From Wolfiporia cocos (lineage: Eukaryota; Basidiomycota; Agaricomycetes; Polyporales; Phaeolaceae), in assembly GCA_029448655.1 (NCBI GenBank), contig JACCLO010000007.1, forward strand, positions 1,302,001-1,366,000: a stretch of 64,000 bases of DNA, written 5' to 3'. Below the pieces are notes generated by a model, which was given only the letters and a program-made list of their open reading frames with translations, was not told the origin of the DNA and did no database searches. Within the stretch, counting starts at the first letter, position 1. The number at the start of each line of letters is the position of its first letter. The position numbers and the translations under genes are program-made. Below, piece by piece: positions 36,887-48,942 of this stretch.

Positions 36887-39731
36887 ATGATGAAGCGCGC
36901 GATTTCTGCATTGCAGATTATACTCACGAAGTATACCCAGACATCATTACATGCGGCGACGCATTTGCAAGTCTTCACACTCTTGTCGCCTGCTCGCTTT
37001 GCGAGCACAATTCTTGCCATGGCATATATCTGCGTGCAAATCATCATCATTGCACTGTTCAAGCCTGTGCGCGCATCCTCTCGTATCTGAGATGTAGACA
37101 GCTATACTGATGCTGCTCGCATACGAAATAGAAACCACCTCCAGTTGCAGCAAATGGAAAAATAACCAAATTCAAGCCTCGCGGTCGCATTGCAGTTGTG
37201 GGTGCAGGCCTAACAGGAGTATCCACAGCCGCACACGCTATTGCGCACGGATTTGACGTGGTCATCTTCGAGAAGGGTTCCAAAGTTGGTACGTGACAAA
37301 ACCCAGAACCTGCACGGCATGAACCGCGTGCATCTACGGTGACACTGCCACCTCAGGAGGTATTTGGGCGCATGTAAATGCCACTTCGGGGCTGCAGCTC
37401 AATTCGTTGCTATACCGTTTCCACCCGGCGGTGCTGTGGGACGCAGCCTTCCCACACCGGGATGAAGTGCTCGGCGGTAAGCGTCAAGTAGCAATCAGTG
37501 CTGTACCTGGACCTCATTCGCGCGAGTTTTCAGAAATTCGCAGGATTTGGGAGAGATACGGGCTCAAAGACCGCACTCGTCTTGAGACACGTGTTGAGTC
37601 TATTCGCAGAGCTCAGCCCGAAGATGGTGTGGATGCGGGTGGGTGCTTTATTGTCACTAGGCTGAAAATCCTATATACCAACCCGTCTGTAGAGGATTTC
37701 AATCCGAATAATCAAGGACATGCCCGATGGATCGTAAACGATGGGGCTGACGGCATCTTCGATGCAGTCGTTGTAACTGTCGGAACATGTGGTGCGCCGC
37801 GATGGGTGCGCTTCCCAGGCATGCCCGAGGATGTCGGCAAAGAAAGAAAAGAAGGAGATTCTGACAAAGATAGCAACAGTGGTAAGCATAGCGAAAGGGG
37901 AGAAGAAGGTCAGGAGGAGACATACGCAGGGACGCTTGTCCACTCGTCTGGGCTAGACGACGTTGATCTGTCTGGGAAGCGCATCGTCGTGATCGGAAGT
38001 GGCGCAAGTGGTGTGGAGGCTGTTGAAACTGCGCTTGCACGCGGCGCAAGCGAGTGCGTGATTGTTGCGCGCCAGGACAAGGTATGTCTAAACAACAAGC
38101 GAATGACTCCTCGTCAATGTCGGATATAGTGGATCATCCCGCGAAACATGATCTTCGATACATTGATTTCTGCGCAGCCTTTCGGGCGCGAGATGCCATT
38201 AAGGTACGCCATCAATATATCGGTAAGAAGTATTTGCTCATGGATACCACAGCGTAGTTTTCGAAAAAGCTATTGCCTGGTGGAACTATCACGGCATTGA
38301 GGATCTGACTCCCGCATATCTTGGGCTATTTGAGGGAACTCCGGTACGCGCAGTCTTGTGCCAGTGGTGTCATGAATCAATCAAGAGCGATTGTATCCAG
38401 GTAGTCAATGACGAATTCCTGGAGCACGTAAGAAGAGGTAAATGCGCATATGTGCGTGGGGACCCTCAACGACTGACTCGAAAGAGCGTCGTTGTGAATG
38501 TCCGGGGGCGTAACAGTAAGCCAGGAGACGAGGGCGAGACCAAAGAAGTATGAAAGATCTACAAATCATTAGAGATCAGGACTAAGTTCAGCCTACATGT
38601 GCAGTTTCAAGCCGACATGATTGTCTTGGCAACGGGATTTGAAAAGCCGGATGTGGGCTTTCTCGAGGATGATCTTTTTCCCGAAGGCTATGAAGTGAGC
38701 TATCAGACTAGTGGTTTTGGCACGCACTAATATGTCATCAGCGCCCAAACCTGTATCTCCAGAATTTCGCAACAGAGGACTGGTCAGTCTTAATGACAAA
38801 CTCGGCATATATCAATGCGATCGGTGAGCTCGGGTCCGCGACGGAAGGATCATTAGATGGTGATACCTTCATTTTCTGACATGTGAAATGATCTATTTCA
38901 GGCACTGTGTGAGTCAAGTTGACAACAGCACTGCGCATTACTAAAAAAAATCCCCGGTCCCCGGTTCTGGATATCCATATCTCACCACATCAACGCAGCG
39001 GACATTTGTGAGTTCCTGATCGGCGCCCAGATCTGCCTCAGTTCTGCTCATCCAATCTAATCGTAGCCATATTGGCATATGTGAGTACCTATAGTCCTTT
39101 ATGGGAGCTTGTGTATTCCGGATAGTCCTGATCACATTTGATGCGCTGATCTCAGATACGCGGATTTTGCTGACGTTTTTGATGGATCGCGATGCGCGCC
39201 CTGTACCAAAAGACATGAAGCTTTGGGTTGATGTGCTACGGTTTGTCAAGCGCGGCGCGCACGGCGGCGCCCTGGGGTTTTTCACATATATGGAACTAAG
39301 TACGTACCAACATTCTGGCCCCATGTCTCAGGTTAAGCTTTTAAGCCCGGACGACATTGGTCTGCATTGGCTACCATCATGTGCGCTGGAAGATTGCTGC
39401 ACCCGGAAACTGCTGCAGTTAACCTGGGCGTGACTAATCATTCGCATTCTTGTCCAACTGATGACCAATACTGGCTGACCTTTTGATCCGCGATACTACC
39501 AGCAATTTGGCTGTTATTATTCCACGTCTTCCGGATGGACAGAATCAAGTGGTGAGTCTGATCGTTGCCCATATCAGAAACACCAATCCCCTTCACACTT
39601 GATTCAGGTTATTCTTCATAATGCAAGGATGGGGCGTGATGCCAATTGCGGAAGAGAGCAATGTCAGCTCTAATGCATGGGGCGACAAGAATGGTCAGAG
39701 TCAAGACGCTAGGGCACCGATTAGCACGTGA
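36887..39731 (+). CDS. Flavin-containing monooxygenase with N-terminal membrane anchor, 551 aa
   Basis: FAD/NADPH monooxygenases of this type oxidise soft nucleophiles or ketones. Fifteen exons join in frame: 36887-37066, 37132-37288, 37357-37476, 37534-38081, 38130-38203, 38253-38343, 38401-38547, 38605-38694, 38742-38823, 38902-38908, 38999-39007, 39067-39080, 39156-39299, 39503-39551 and 39608-39731 (1656 nt). A hydrophobic N-terminal anchor (STILAMAYICVQIIIIALF) precedes the FAD-binding VVGAGLTGVSTAAHAIAHG. The NADP-binding motif is VVIGSGASGVEAVETALARG, and ATGFEKPDVGF is the late FMO motif. Exons 10-12 are only 7, 9 and 14 nt, yet together they encode the conserved GTVGHFHIGIY segment. 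A decayed copy of the 3' half lies at 51690-52520. Confidence 0.88.
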
Positions 39732-40745
39732 GGTGGCGTACAAGTTGGATAGATGATCAGCAGAAGAAGGGAATATACCGATCTCCGCGCTATCGAAATT
39801 CGCGGAGATCAGTAGGACTTCAGAGTGCCATTACAGTATCACTCACAAATATGTTATGTAAGCAATTGAAGCGATATTGTGGTAGAGCGAAGCGTCGAGT
39901 CTAGCAGTATCAATACATCTGACGACACGGCCGCCGCCTACCTTCACTACCCTGCCACTTGGCAGGTCATTGTCACGTCGGCGATGCATACAAATTCTCC
40001 GTAGCACGTCTCACACGCGTACTGTAGAAAAATAATGTCCAGATTGCTATCATCGCGCCTCATATCGTGAGAAGACCTAGCGACTCCCATATCGAACGCC
40101 AGGCCAAAGTCTGACGTAAACGTATGTGTAACATGAAACAGGCTAGCAGGCCGCTTCAAAGGCCCCATCCGCTAGTACACGACACAGCGATTGATTGTAG
40201 TGGCAATGGTGCACACCGAGTCAAGCAGCTTGTTGCACTGTCGCTGGTAGCTGTTGGCGGAATAGCCGGAGGCGCGCGGTTAAGCGAGCTGCGCCGCCTG
40301 CCCTGATGTTAGCGACGGAATAAAAGGGGAATGTACTGGTGTAGCGTACCTTCGCTCGTTTGTACCTAAATCCCGAGTGGTAGTCAGTAATTGACGTGGC
40401 TGGCCGGACTTTGGCCGCCGTTTGTCAACAGTAGCGTGTGGATGTGAACGGGCGGCAAGATAGACGCTTCACGCGTCAATTGTGGCGGGGCCCTTGAGGC
40501 CGGCCCCAACGTCCAGCCAGCAATCGCCCCTAGGCCTTGCCCTTCTGTGCGTCGCTCACCAGCCCGCTGTCGCTGCCGCTGCCTTTAGCGATGCCGCCGT
40601 CCCGTTTCTGCCCCCCCTCCGCTCCCTTTCTTTGCCTCCTTTTGTTGTGATCGCGCCGTAGCTATCGTGTACCGGCTCTGTGCGCCGCGGCGCGCTACAT
40701 GTACCGTGGTGTATTTACTGAGTGCTTGTTCTAGTTCTGCGTGCA

Positions 40746-40766
40746 CCCCCCCCCCCCCCCCCCCCC
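40746..40766 (+). repeat. Homopolymer C tract (21 C)
   Basis: An uninterrupted run of 21 cytosines lies in a GC-rich stretch. Length is prone to sequencing and replication slippage. Confidence 0.9.
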
Positions 40767-40784
40767 ATCGCGCGCGGTGCGCGT

Positions 40785-40895
40785 CTGTGTGTGCCAATCG
40801 CACGAGATGAACGGACCCGCCCACTCGGCGGCTCCTGCATCTCCTGCGTCCGATCCCGGGTCCCGCCCAACCCTCCAGCGCCCACAGCGCGTGGC
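40785..40895 (+). repeat. Dispersed repeat, copy 1
   Basis: The sequence aligns with 50913-51020 on the same strand. Shared blocks include TGTGTGCCAATCGCA, GCTCCTGCATCTCCTGCGTC and GCGCACAGCG-like sequence. The family and ends are unknown. Confidence 0.7.
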
Positions 40896-42801
40896 ATTGC
40901 CGCCTCCTCGCCTTCACCACGAGTATCCTCTCTATTTGACAGCTCCATTTCTCCGCAGATGCACTGACTCAAATACAGCCTGCAGGCCCGTGCTAACAAC
41001 TGAAAGGAACGTAATGATCAATCCCGAACAAGCGGCCGATCATTGTAATCTGTGTTCACTGTTCATCTTCGCCCACTGCTCACTGCCCATGTCGCCTTCT
41101 AATTCTCCGATGTTCAAGTCACCGTGACACCACAGGAATGAACACACGTCTCCAAACCGTCCCGATCGTGGTAGATGTTGCTGTACCTTCAGTCACACTA
41201 TCATTCAACTTGTTTGTATCGCTGCAGGTCCCTAGGCTCCATACTAACAATGGCTCCAAATTAATCGCTGCGAGCATTCACTGGAGTTTTCCTCCAGTTG
41301 TTGATCAACCATCAATCATCTCCGTAGTTAAATTCCTTTCCGCAGGCAAAACAGACAAGTGAGTAGTCTACTTTGCTGTTATCTTCACAATGGTTGCGGA
41401 AAGCTATTGCAAACCGTAAAAAAGGGTGACCAAGTTGCATATCTCTTATAGAGGGATATTGGCTACGCATTCATCTTCCATATTTACCTACGTATGGGAC
41501 GTTTATGCAACATCAGACCGCGACGTCACCGGCACACGATTACTTCTGTGACGCAATATCTGATATTGCAGTAGATCCACAGACAGCCCACGGCCGCCCT
41601 AGTACGCGAAAGAAGAAACAAAATGTACATTGTTTCTACTTGGTAGCATTTCCTATTAACGCTGTGTTGAGTATCAGGTCCACGCATCAAACCTATCGAC
41701 AGCGCCATATGCAACACACAGGCAATAACGGCTCATGTATTTCAAAGATCCTGATTCTTCCGGAGTCATACCAACAGCTATGGCTATTATTCATCGCTCC
41801 TCTTGCGGAGGAACTTGAGTATCTGGCGTGGGCATTCACCCCATCGATATGTCGTGGTTCGTCGTAGTAATCCCATCATTGTACATCTTGAGCTGCGATA
41901 GTACAGGCTACTGGTTCGTAAAGAATGTCGGTGTAGCTTGTGTGTGAAGGGAGAGTGAGGAGACGCACGTACCCCCTTACTCTGTGCTGTATCTCGCTGG
42001 GTGAGTGGATAACATCCTTTGTTACTGACAAGTCAAACATCCCAGCTCTAGCGTGGGCAAGGGGCGAAGGTGAGATTTTTGACATGTCAACAATTTAACA
42101 CCACACTCTTGTCGCCAAGAACAAAAGTGATGTACGCAGAAAATATTCGCTATTTTCGCTCTTATAGTCGTACTTCGGCCATAATGTTACTTGGAATTTC
42201 TTTTTTCTGCCATGAGAGCGATGGGCTAGGATCGCAGCTTGTCAACGACTTTACTTCCGCACTGCATCCCAGCCTCCTGATCTCGAGCCGTCGTGGTTGT
42301 ATACCTACGGAGTACTTCCAGCGAACACATGCGGTATGACAGCACGAGCTGTGGTATGTTTGGTTTCCTAGTCCAACGGGATGCGGATTCTACAGTATAT
42401 GCGCAGGCTCTGAGGTTAAGCTGCTGCGCAGAGGTTATTGGACTGGTTCTTGAGCAAATAACTCAATCGGCATGTCCGCAACGTCGTTCGTAACGTAGAA
42501 CAAAATGTAACTCTGATCCCGTTGCGAAGGCTGCGATGATATTTTCTGAGCAGAGAGTCGCGTTTAGCTCAGTTGTTTATACTACATCGGTAGCACATCT
42601 TTCTCGGAACGCCTTCTTGAACGAGACTCACATCTGCAGTGGCTTAGTACAGCATTAGCATTAGTATAGATGTTTCCACGATTTCCGTCTTAGTACACCT
42701 ACGATGCTTTGCTCCGGCAACTGGGAGTCATACGTACATTGTATATTCGTTTCCTGTTCTCAGAGCACAACAGCCACTTGACAGCTGCGGTACAGAAAAG
42801 C

Positions 42802-42809
42802 TATAAATA
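42802..42809 (+). promoter_or_regulatory. TATA-like box of finger gene B
   Basis: TATAAATA lies 93-100 bp upstream of the start codon at 42902, a plausible core promoter position. Confidence 0.4.
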
Positions 42810-42901
42810 TCTCAGTCATCCTTGTCACCCTCACCAGTCTGCCGTCCGCCTTTCACATCGAGCATCGACTTCTACTCATGAGTTCTCTGTAATCTTTGTA
42901 A

Positions 42902-44143
42902 ATGGCTCAGCAGCAAGAGCAGGATTTCAACGACAACGAGTCAACTGGAGACCCTTTGCAACCCAGCGATCACTCGCTGAATTATTCTCGAGGCTTTAGA
43001 AGCTACATAAATGGTGGCCACTATCCTCAATTCATCATCGCACCTCATTTGTCTGCTCTGCAATATGAAGTGCAGCCTTGGTTACAGAGCCATGCTACAC
43101 CGTATGATGGTCCCTTAAATACATCCGAGACTGCAACAAGGCTTGTGAGCTCATTCCATCAGTAACATTCCCACAAACTAACTAATGGATACAGGACATT
43201 CAGGAACCACCCACCAATACTTTATCTTTCTATCATCCAGAACACATGCCACAGGGAGATATACCATCAACGGGAGATATCACAAGTCATCCGCAGAACA
43301 TTTCATACGGGACGTCATGGTTGCCTGAGGTCTCGGTTCAAGATCAAGATCACATCGTGCATGCCTCTGTGGCCAACATCATCCATATGTTCGGAGAATA
43401 TCCTGAGCAGGGGATTAGCTATAACGAAGTAAGGGGCTCATATCATCCAATCTCCGTGTTGTAGCTTACCATGATCACTTTTAGGATATGAACTTAGACA
43501 CTGCACAGCAAAGTCAAAACCACGAACAGCTGGAAATGCGTACACAATATGAAGACGATGCTCACGCATCGCAAAATCGTGAACATGTCAATTTCTTCCT
43601 CTTGGAGACAAATGGGACGAATGCTACTCAGTTAGTGACTCTATTTTCATACCGTTTTTCAGATTTTTGAGCTATCACAGAGGAACTATTCAACATGACT
43701 CTGCCTACTATTTCTTATCGCAGATTCAGCATGAACAATTCGATTTCGAACATCACATGTTGCCGGGTTTCACGCGGTCCCACACATCAATGCAGCGCTT
43801 GCAGCATTCCACAGATACGTTGTTGTTTTGCCGCTGGAGCCAGTGCGGAGATAGATTACACTCTGAGGAGGTCAAAGATGTTAGATCACACTTGCGAAAC
43901 CGCCACACTCTCGCAAACTGGGAGAAAATTGTTCGATGCAAATGGAATGGCTGTGGGCGAACTTTGAAGAAAGGAAGTGTGGCGCAGCACATATCTACGC
44001 AGCATCTTAACTCGGCAGTCTTGTGTAGAGGCTGTAACAAAGTGTTTGCAAGAATGGATTCGCTGCGGAGACACTTTCAAACATGTCCTGTTATGCGTGA
44101 TTGGGCAGTATATGGACAGCCTTCAAGCTATGTAACAGACTAG
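42902..44143 (+). CDS. Triple C2H2-type zinc-finger protein B, 367 aa
   Basis: Four exons join in frame: 42902-43144, 43195-43428, 43485-43630 and 43663-44143 (1104 nt). Intron 3 would be only 32 nt, unusually short, so that join is the least sure. The N-terminal two-thirds are Gln/His/Ser-rich and disordered. Finger 1 is CRWSQCGDRLHSEEVKDVRS followed by HLRNRH. Finger 2 is CKWNGCGRTLKKGSVAQH, ending STQH. Finger 3 is CRGCNKVFARMDSLRRHF, ending QTC, thus C2HC. Same family as genes at 34586 and 54746. Confidence 0.78.
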
Positions 44144-46157
44144 ATCACATGAGCCTTGTGCAATACTTGAAAAGGATACCCATTGTTTTTCCTATTTCGT
44201 GCTTGGACATATATGCATTCTATGTATATTAGGACAAACATTCTGGTCTTAAGTTGAATGGATATGTTTATAACATGCCTTATTGATTGTTTGCTGAGCA
44301 TACCACAATCTATTTTTGCTGTAGTATATTGCGGACTTTCAGGTAGATGGTGAACATTCTGTACTACGTGTACGAATTGGATGGGAGTTACGGTCATCGG
44401 CACTGTACACGGGCATTCGTTTTGGTTCAGAATTTGTCTTAGCGGATGATATATCTACCCTAAATAGCGTTGATACGGACATCGCACAGTCCCTCGATTC
44501 AGATACCTGGTTCGGAGGAGGAACAAGTCATCGCACTCTAAGAATTTCTTCGAGTGCAGAGCACGCTCATGGGAACCATACAGAATCCCGGAAACTGTCA
44601 CGATCAGCCACGAGGAACTCTCCCCGAGTAGATTTATGAGTCAGGCTCACTAGCTACCATCGCTAAAATGTCAGCAGCATAGGTGGGTCCGCTTATTCCT
44701 TGCATGTGATGATGGTATGCGCTCGATTTGACAGCCACTCATCTCAATGTTGTAGACATATCTCGCAGCTATCTTTCTCTCGGCGCGATAACTGTCATGA
44801 TAATTGGTATAGCTGAGGTCGTTCACAGATGTGGGGAAATTATACGGCGAAGTCACGGTTGCATGTCTTAGTTATGCCGCCTTGACAACCCTACACTGTC
44901 ACTGTTGTCACTTATGCTGGGCTTTCGGAAGGATAAAGCATCCTCAGACGATCTCATATATTATATAAATGATCGTGCACTTTCTCCCCATTGATCGGAA
45001 TGATTGCCATGAGTCCACAATCGATTGGACGGTTGTCAAGCTACATCAGCGTTCACAATATGTATTATGAAAACAGTCATCTTTATGTAGGACCTGATCA
45101 ACGATAGCAAGGCTCCCATATCCGCTCGCTCATATAGCTGTAGCATGGCCTCCACTTAGAATCAAATCGTAGATTAGATGGTAATAGCGCCCATCATGGG
45201 CACAAATCTGTTTACCTCGATTACCGATGATGCCACACCGGGGGCATTATCTAATGACTTTATCGGAAACATGCTGGTATCATTTGAATAAGTGATCAAA
45301 TGCGAACATAATTCCCGCTACGAAGTAGAGGGTTCTCTATAGCGTGAACTTGCCTAGTCCACATACACTTTTTGCAAGGCGCTTAATGCCCGCTACACCC
45401 ATTACACTTACTTGCATATGCGTGGGATACCTTTGCCCTCTTCGTCTCGGGCGTCTCCCTTGGACTGTCAATTCACGTGTTCGTCTGTCCTCCTTTTATA
45501 ATGGCGGTTCAACCAGTGAAAGTCCCACATATCCTTAAGATACCTGTAAATACCAGAAAATATCAAATCATACTATTGAGATACCAATTTTCACCACAAT
45601 GATATCGAAAGCTAAATGCCAAGAGTACGAGCGGTCCGATAACCGATGCCAAGACTTTCGTCATACCCATACATACTAGTTTATATCGATTAATAGTCGC
45701 GTCTGAGCATTTTTCGAGCAGACGTCCAATCGTAATCGCAAAACCGCAAGCCGACGTCAAGTCTCTTGTGGGCAGTTTGGACTTCGACTTCGTCGCAAGC
45801 AGCAAGTCCAAGTGCTCACGTGAGCTGGTCATTCAATTGCGTCATAGTACAAGCGAGTTGTCCGTCTATTTTTCTTATGTCTGCCTCGTACTTCCACCAT
45901 TTCCCCAGGTTCAGTGAGTCTATGCATGCCCAGCGCTTGTCTCTGATAACTTCCATCTGTGTATACAGACTGCAGAGGTGCGTACATTCCCCATTCTTGC
46001 ATTGCATCCCAAGATGATGCTTCTCCTTTATCCACTTCGCTGCATGCTATGCCGACGATGGCGAGTGCATTCAACTCGCTCGACAAGCAGAGTCGTGAGT
46101 GCGATGTGCCCTGATGCTGGAGAAGAGCACTGATGTACGGCGTGTGCAGGGATCACG
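44144..46157. other. Gene-poor spacer
   Basis: No supported gene. A block of about 27 bp near 45226-45255 recurs inverted near 51545-51575. Other frames are short and lack motifs. Confidence 0.5.
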
Positions 46158-46440
46158 ACGGCGTACTTGCTAACGTCGACCATCTTCCAGCCATTTTTCA
46201 AGTGCGCTTGTGACTTCTTCAGTTGCAAGGTGCGTGAGCAGCGCGCACAAATGGTCGGTGCTGACGCACCCAGCGCAGTTGATGCTCTTCATCACAATCG
46301 GCATCTTTGAGTTTGGCTTGCTGATGACGGCAACCATGAAAAATTTCATCTGGCTCTGCTGTGCGTGTGTGGTCACTGGCATCGGCGGTGCAGGGCTCAT
46401 GGTGCATGTTCTAAGCATTGAATTCTGCGCACAGGACTGA
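46158..46440 (+). pseudogene. MFS drug-transporter fragment (DHA-like)
   Basis: Two exon-like pieces resemble the early transmembrane part of a major facilitator drug transporter. The first reads TAYLLTSTIFQPFFK (bases 46158 to about 46228). After a GT-AG spacer of about 50 nt the second reads LMLFITIGIFEFGLLMTATM, then the GIGGAGLM motif, ending at TGA near 46438. The usual charged GRxSDxxGRK loop is degenerate (KCACDFFSCK). No other part of a transporter is seen nearby, so this is a fragment. Confidence 0.6.
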
Positions 46441-46904
46441 TGGCGCGCATAGGTGGTCATCATGGTCATGATAAGCCAGTACGTATTTTGTTTCAACACA
46501 TCCTGTGTGCTCTCGAGGCATTCCTATTTTATCTCCATCTAGTCTCTCCTTTCCCTCACTATGGGCCAAGCAGCCTCCTGAAATCGCGCACAAACTCCCA
46601 CGGTGCCGGTAGATAGCACGCCTTCCGAGGCAGGCACCAGCACAGCAGCATCGTTGTTGAGGACTGCATCTTGCGCAACAAAGCGATCCCGCACATCATC
46701 CTTTCGCCAAAGCGTTCTGGGTTTGCTCCCCCACTCACACTCGTCGAGCTCTCTTAACAGCAGTCCCTTGTCCCACAACGGTGCGCAAGACGCACAGCCC
46801 CCAAAGAAACGATGGCGCTCATCAAAGCGCTGGTCAAAGGCCCCAGCGATGAGCTCTGATGAGAGCACGGCGGTGGTGACACAGTTTTACTGTGACGTAC
46901 GATA
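46441..46904. other. Spacer, no supported gene
   Basis: Overlapping frames on both strands (46539-46868 minus, 46603-46908 plus) show no recognisable motif. Confidence 0.4.
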
Positions 46905-47272
46905 CTAATGCCCCGCCTATAACCTAACGTCTAAGGCTAAGACCTAACGTCTTGAAGGGCGACTGGATGGGTGTTGATAGACGACCCAAGGTAGACAGTA
47001 ACCAAGTAGTTATGTCGACCACCAGTCTAGCATGCAGAGGTTCAGAGTGTAACTGAGGGACTCACCCCAATGCCGATGATAATCAAACTGAGGATGTAAG
47101 TCCTCAGTCGCAGGCTTATATACATGAGGGGGATCGCACTACTACTGTAAGTACTGGCCCTAAAGTAAGGGGCCGTGCGCTCTATGTATCGTGACCGTAT
47201 TAGTCAGCCTTATCATGTGACCAATGTACTATCTACTGGAGTACGCTTGTACCACTACACTACCGGGCAACA
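46905..47272 (-). repeat. Possible solo LTR remnant 1
   Basis: On the minus strand this starts TGTTGCCCGG, contains a TATA-like TGTATATAAGCC, and then a transcript-leader-like stretch with repeated ACGTTAGG-type motifs. That layout suits an LTR. No partner LTR, primer site or clear target-site duplication was found, so this is tentative. Confidence 0.35.
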
Positions 47273-47975
47273 GTCATGTGACTACTAGAACCTGAAGTCC
47301 TAGGTTCGAGCCTAGGAGGGGGTAATACATTAAAACATGCCACAAAATCTGTGACAGGTGGAGTTGACTCTGACACCTGCGGTAGAGGAGGAGGTCCCTG
47401 TTGTCATGACGAGCCCCTACATGCCGCCACCTGAAGAGCCGCCTCATGCGGAAACAGATATGGCATCAGAGCTCGAACAGTGATCGGTCACAGATAGGAC
47501 ACCGCCAACTGAGCACAGTATTCTAGCAGCAGACGAACACTCTCCCAGGTAGAATACTCCAATGCTGCTGGACGAGCGCGAGTCCTACAAGGACAATGGT
47601 GAGCCCGCACAGCCAACACCTGCTTCCGAACAAGCGCTGCGCCCATATCCACAACCCGGTACACTTGTCGTCATGCAAGGTGTTGTCAACATGACGGACT
47701 CGCAAGCGAATGGAACATCCGCCCCACAGCAGCGACTGTCGTGTTCATCTACCCCACGTCTCGTATTGGGCGTCCACTCGCAGAGATTGTCATCCGCACC
47801 ACGGGAGTGTGAAGGCGAACGGCTCGGAACTCGCAATCGGTTATTGTCATTTATATTGCGCTCACGGCCATCGTCGGAAGTCATGTCGGGCTTGAACCGC
47901 AACTCTGCTATCTCTTCCGACAGCAGCCCAGGAATTTCAATCCTGACCCGACTCCCGCAGAAGTGACACAGATGG
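47273..47975. other. Unassigned sequence with one open frame (47562-47966, +)
   Basis: The frame encodes 134 residues with a PYPQPGTLVVMQGVVNMTDS segment, then Ser/Arg-rich sequence. I do not recognise it. It sits between two LTR-like relics and may be a gene fragment. Confidence 0.35.
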
Positions 47976-48891
47976 CTCTGTGGGACTCACCAAGCCAGTA
48001 TCCTTGCGATGAACTAAGGCAACTTAGGTGAGGTAGAGGTTATCAGACGCAGCAGGAGGTAGGAGGTTCTTCTACGGCGTACGCCGAGAAGAATAGAACT
48101 AGAGTTATAGGCCGTCAAGGCCCTACTTATATACATGTTTATTCGGATGGCACGTGCTACTAACTAGTACTACCATTCCGGGTTATGTGGCTTTGCCAAA
48201 GGGCGAAGCGCTATCTTATCTAATGTTTATGGACTCTACATAGAATGGCCGTGGCAAGGCCCTAATGGCCGAACCAATCGTATGAGAGGGATTATGTCTT
48301 ATTGTTGTGATAACGCGGGTGCAGCCCGGGTATAGGGGAAGCCGGTTGCCGGATACCGTGAGGTATAATGGCGATTGGCCGGTCTTCGTGTGCTGACCAA
48401 GGCGAAGCGCCGAGGTCGTTATGCTATTGGACCGTGAGGTGCCGTAGCATGTGATATGTCCGGACCGGAAGGTTACCGGAGCATATGGTGGTCTTAGCCG
48501 TGAGGCGAGGACCGGTGTTTGGGCAACGCCGTGATGGCAGAAGCCCGGGACTTGGAGAACGCCGAGTCCGTGGGATGGCCGAGAAGGCCGAGCCTATAGC
48601 GATATTGCCTTGGTGCTAATATAGTGCTATTTGGCCGTGTTGCCATTATTATGCGAAGGCGTGGCGCGCCTGAGGTGCCATTGTGATCGAGGATCTTATG
48701 GCGGTGGGAAGCCGGGAAGGCCGTCCCAATAGTACAAGGCCGTGAGGCACTGTTTGTACGTGTGGACATTATTATGCGAGCGTGCCGCGCTCGGCCTATC
48801 ATTATGATCTAAGATCTATGACGTGGCTGGTCTTGCTCTGACGGGCGAGACCATATGGTTTGGCGTGAGCTTAGCGTGAGCCAAGGGTTAC
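47976..48891 (-). repeat. Possible solo LTR remnant 2, hairpin-rich
   Basis: On the minus strand it begins TGTAACCCTTGGCTCACGC and has a TATA-like ATGTATATAAGTAGGGCC near 48130. The body is full of short complementary motifs such as GCCGTGAGGC, ACCGTGAGGT and GCCGAGAAGGCC. This pattern suits a long LTR of a chromoviral element. The right-hand (minus-strand 3') end is not fixed and no internal domain is attached. Confidence 0.4.
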
Positions 48892-48942
48892 ACTTAGCGT
48901 TAGCGAGGCGTGAGCCAAGCGTGAGCGTAAGCGTGAGTGGCG
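48863..48942 (+). repeat. Degenerate GCGTGAGC short repeats
   Basis: About six spaced copies of GCGTGAGC or GCGTTAGC occur within 80 bp, straddling the 5' edge of LTR-like remnant 2. Confidence 0.8.

Larger units (their letters stand above)
39732..42801. other. Large intergenic region with a poly-C tract and dispersed repeat
   Basis: No gene is supported. The region includes a 21-base C run (40746-40766) and a sequence of about 110 bp (40785-40895) that recurs near 50913-51020. The sequence at 42547 contains a tRNA A-box-like TTAGCTCAGTTG, but no B box follows. Confidence 0.5.

Noticed and set aside
42555..42625. tRNA A-box-like TTAGCTCAGTTG
   Set aside because: No GGTTCGAAT-type B box follows, and no cloverleaf can be drawn.
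47282..47330. tRNA-like B-box (GGTTCGAGCC) with a flanking 5-bp stem
   Set aside because: No A box or matching acceptor stem lies at the right distance upstream on the same strand; the motif sits at the edge of an LTR-like remnant.
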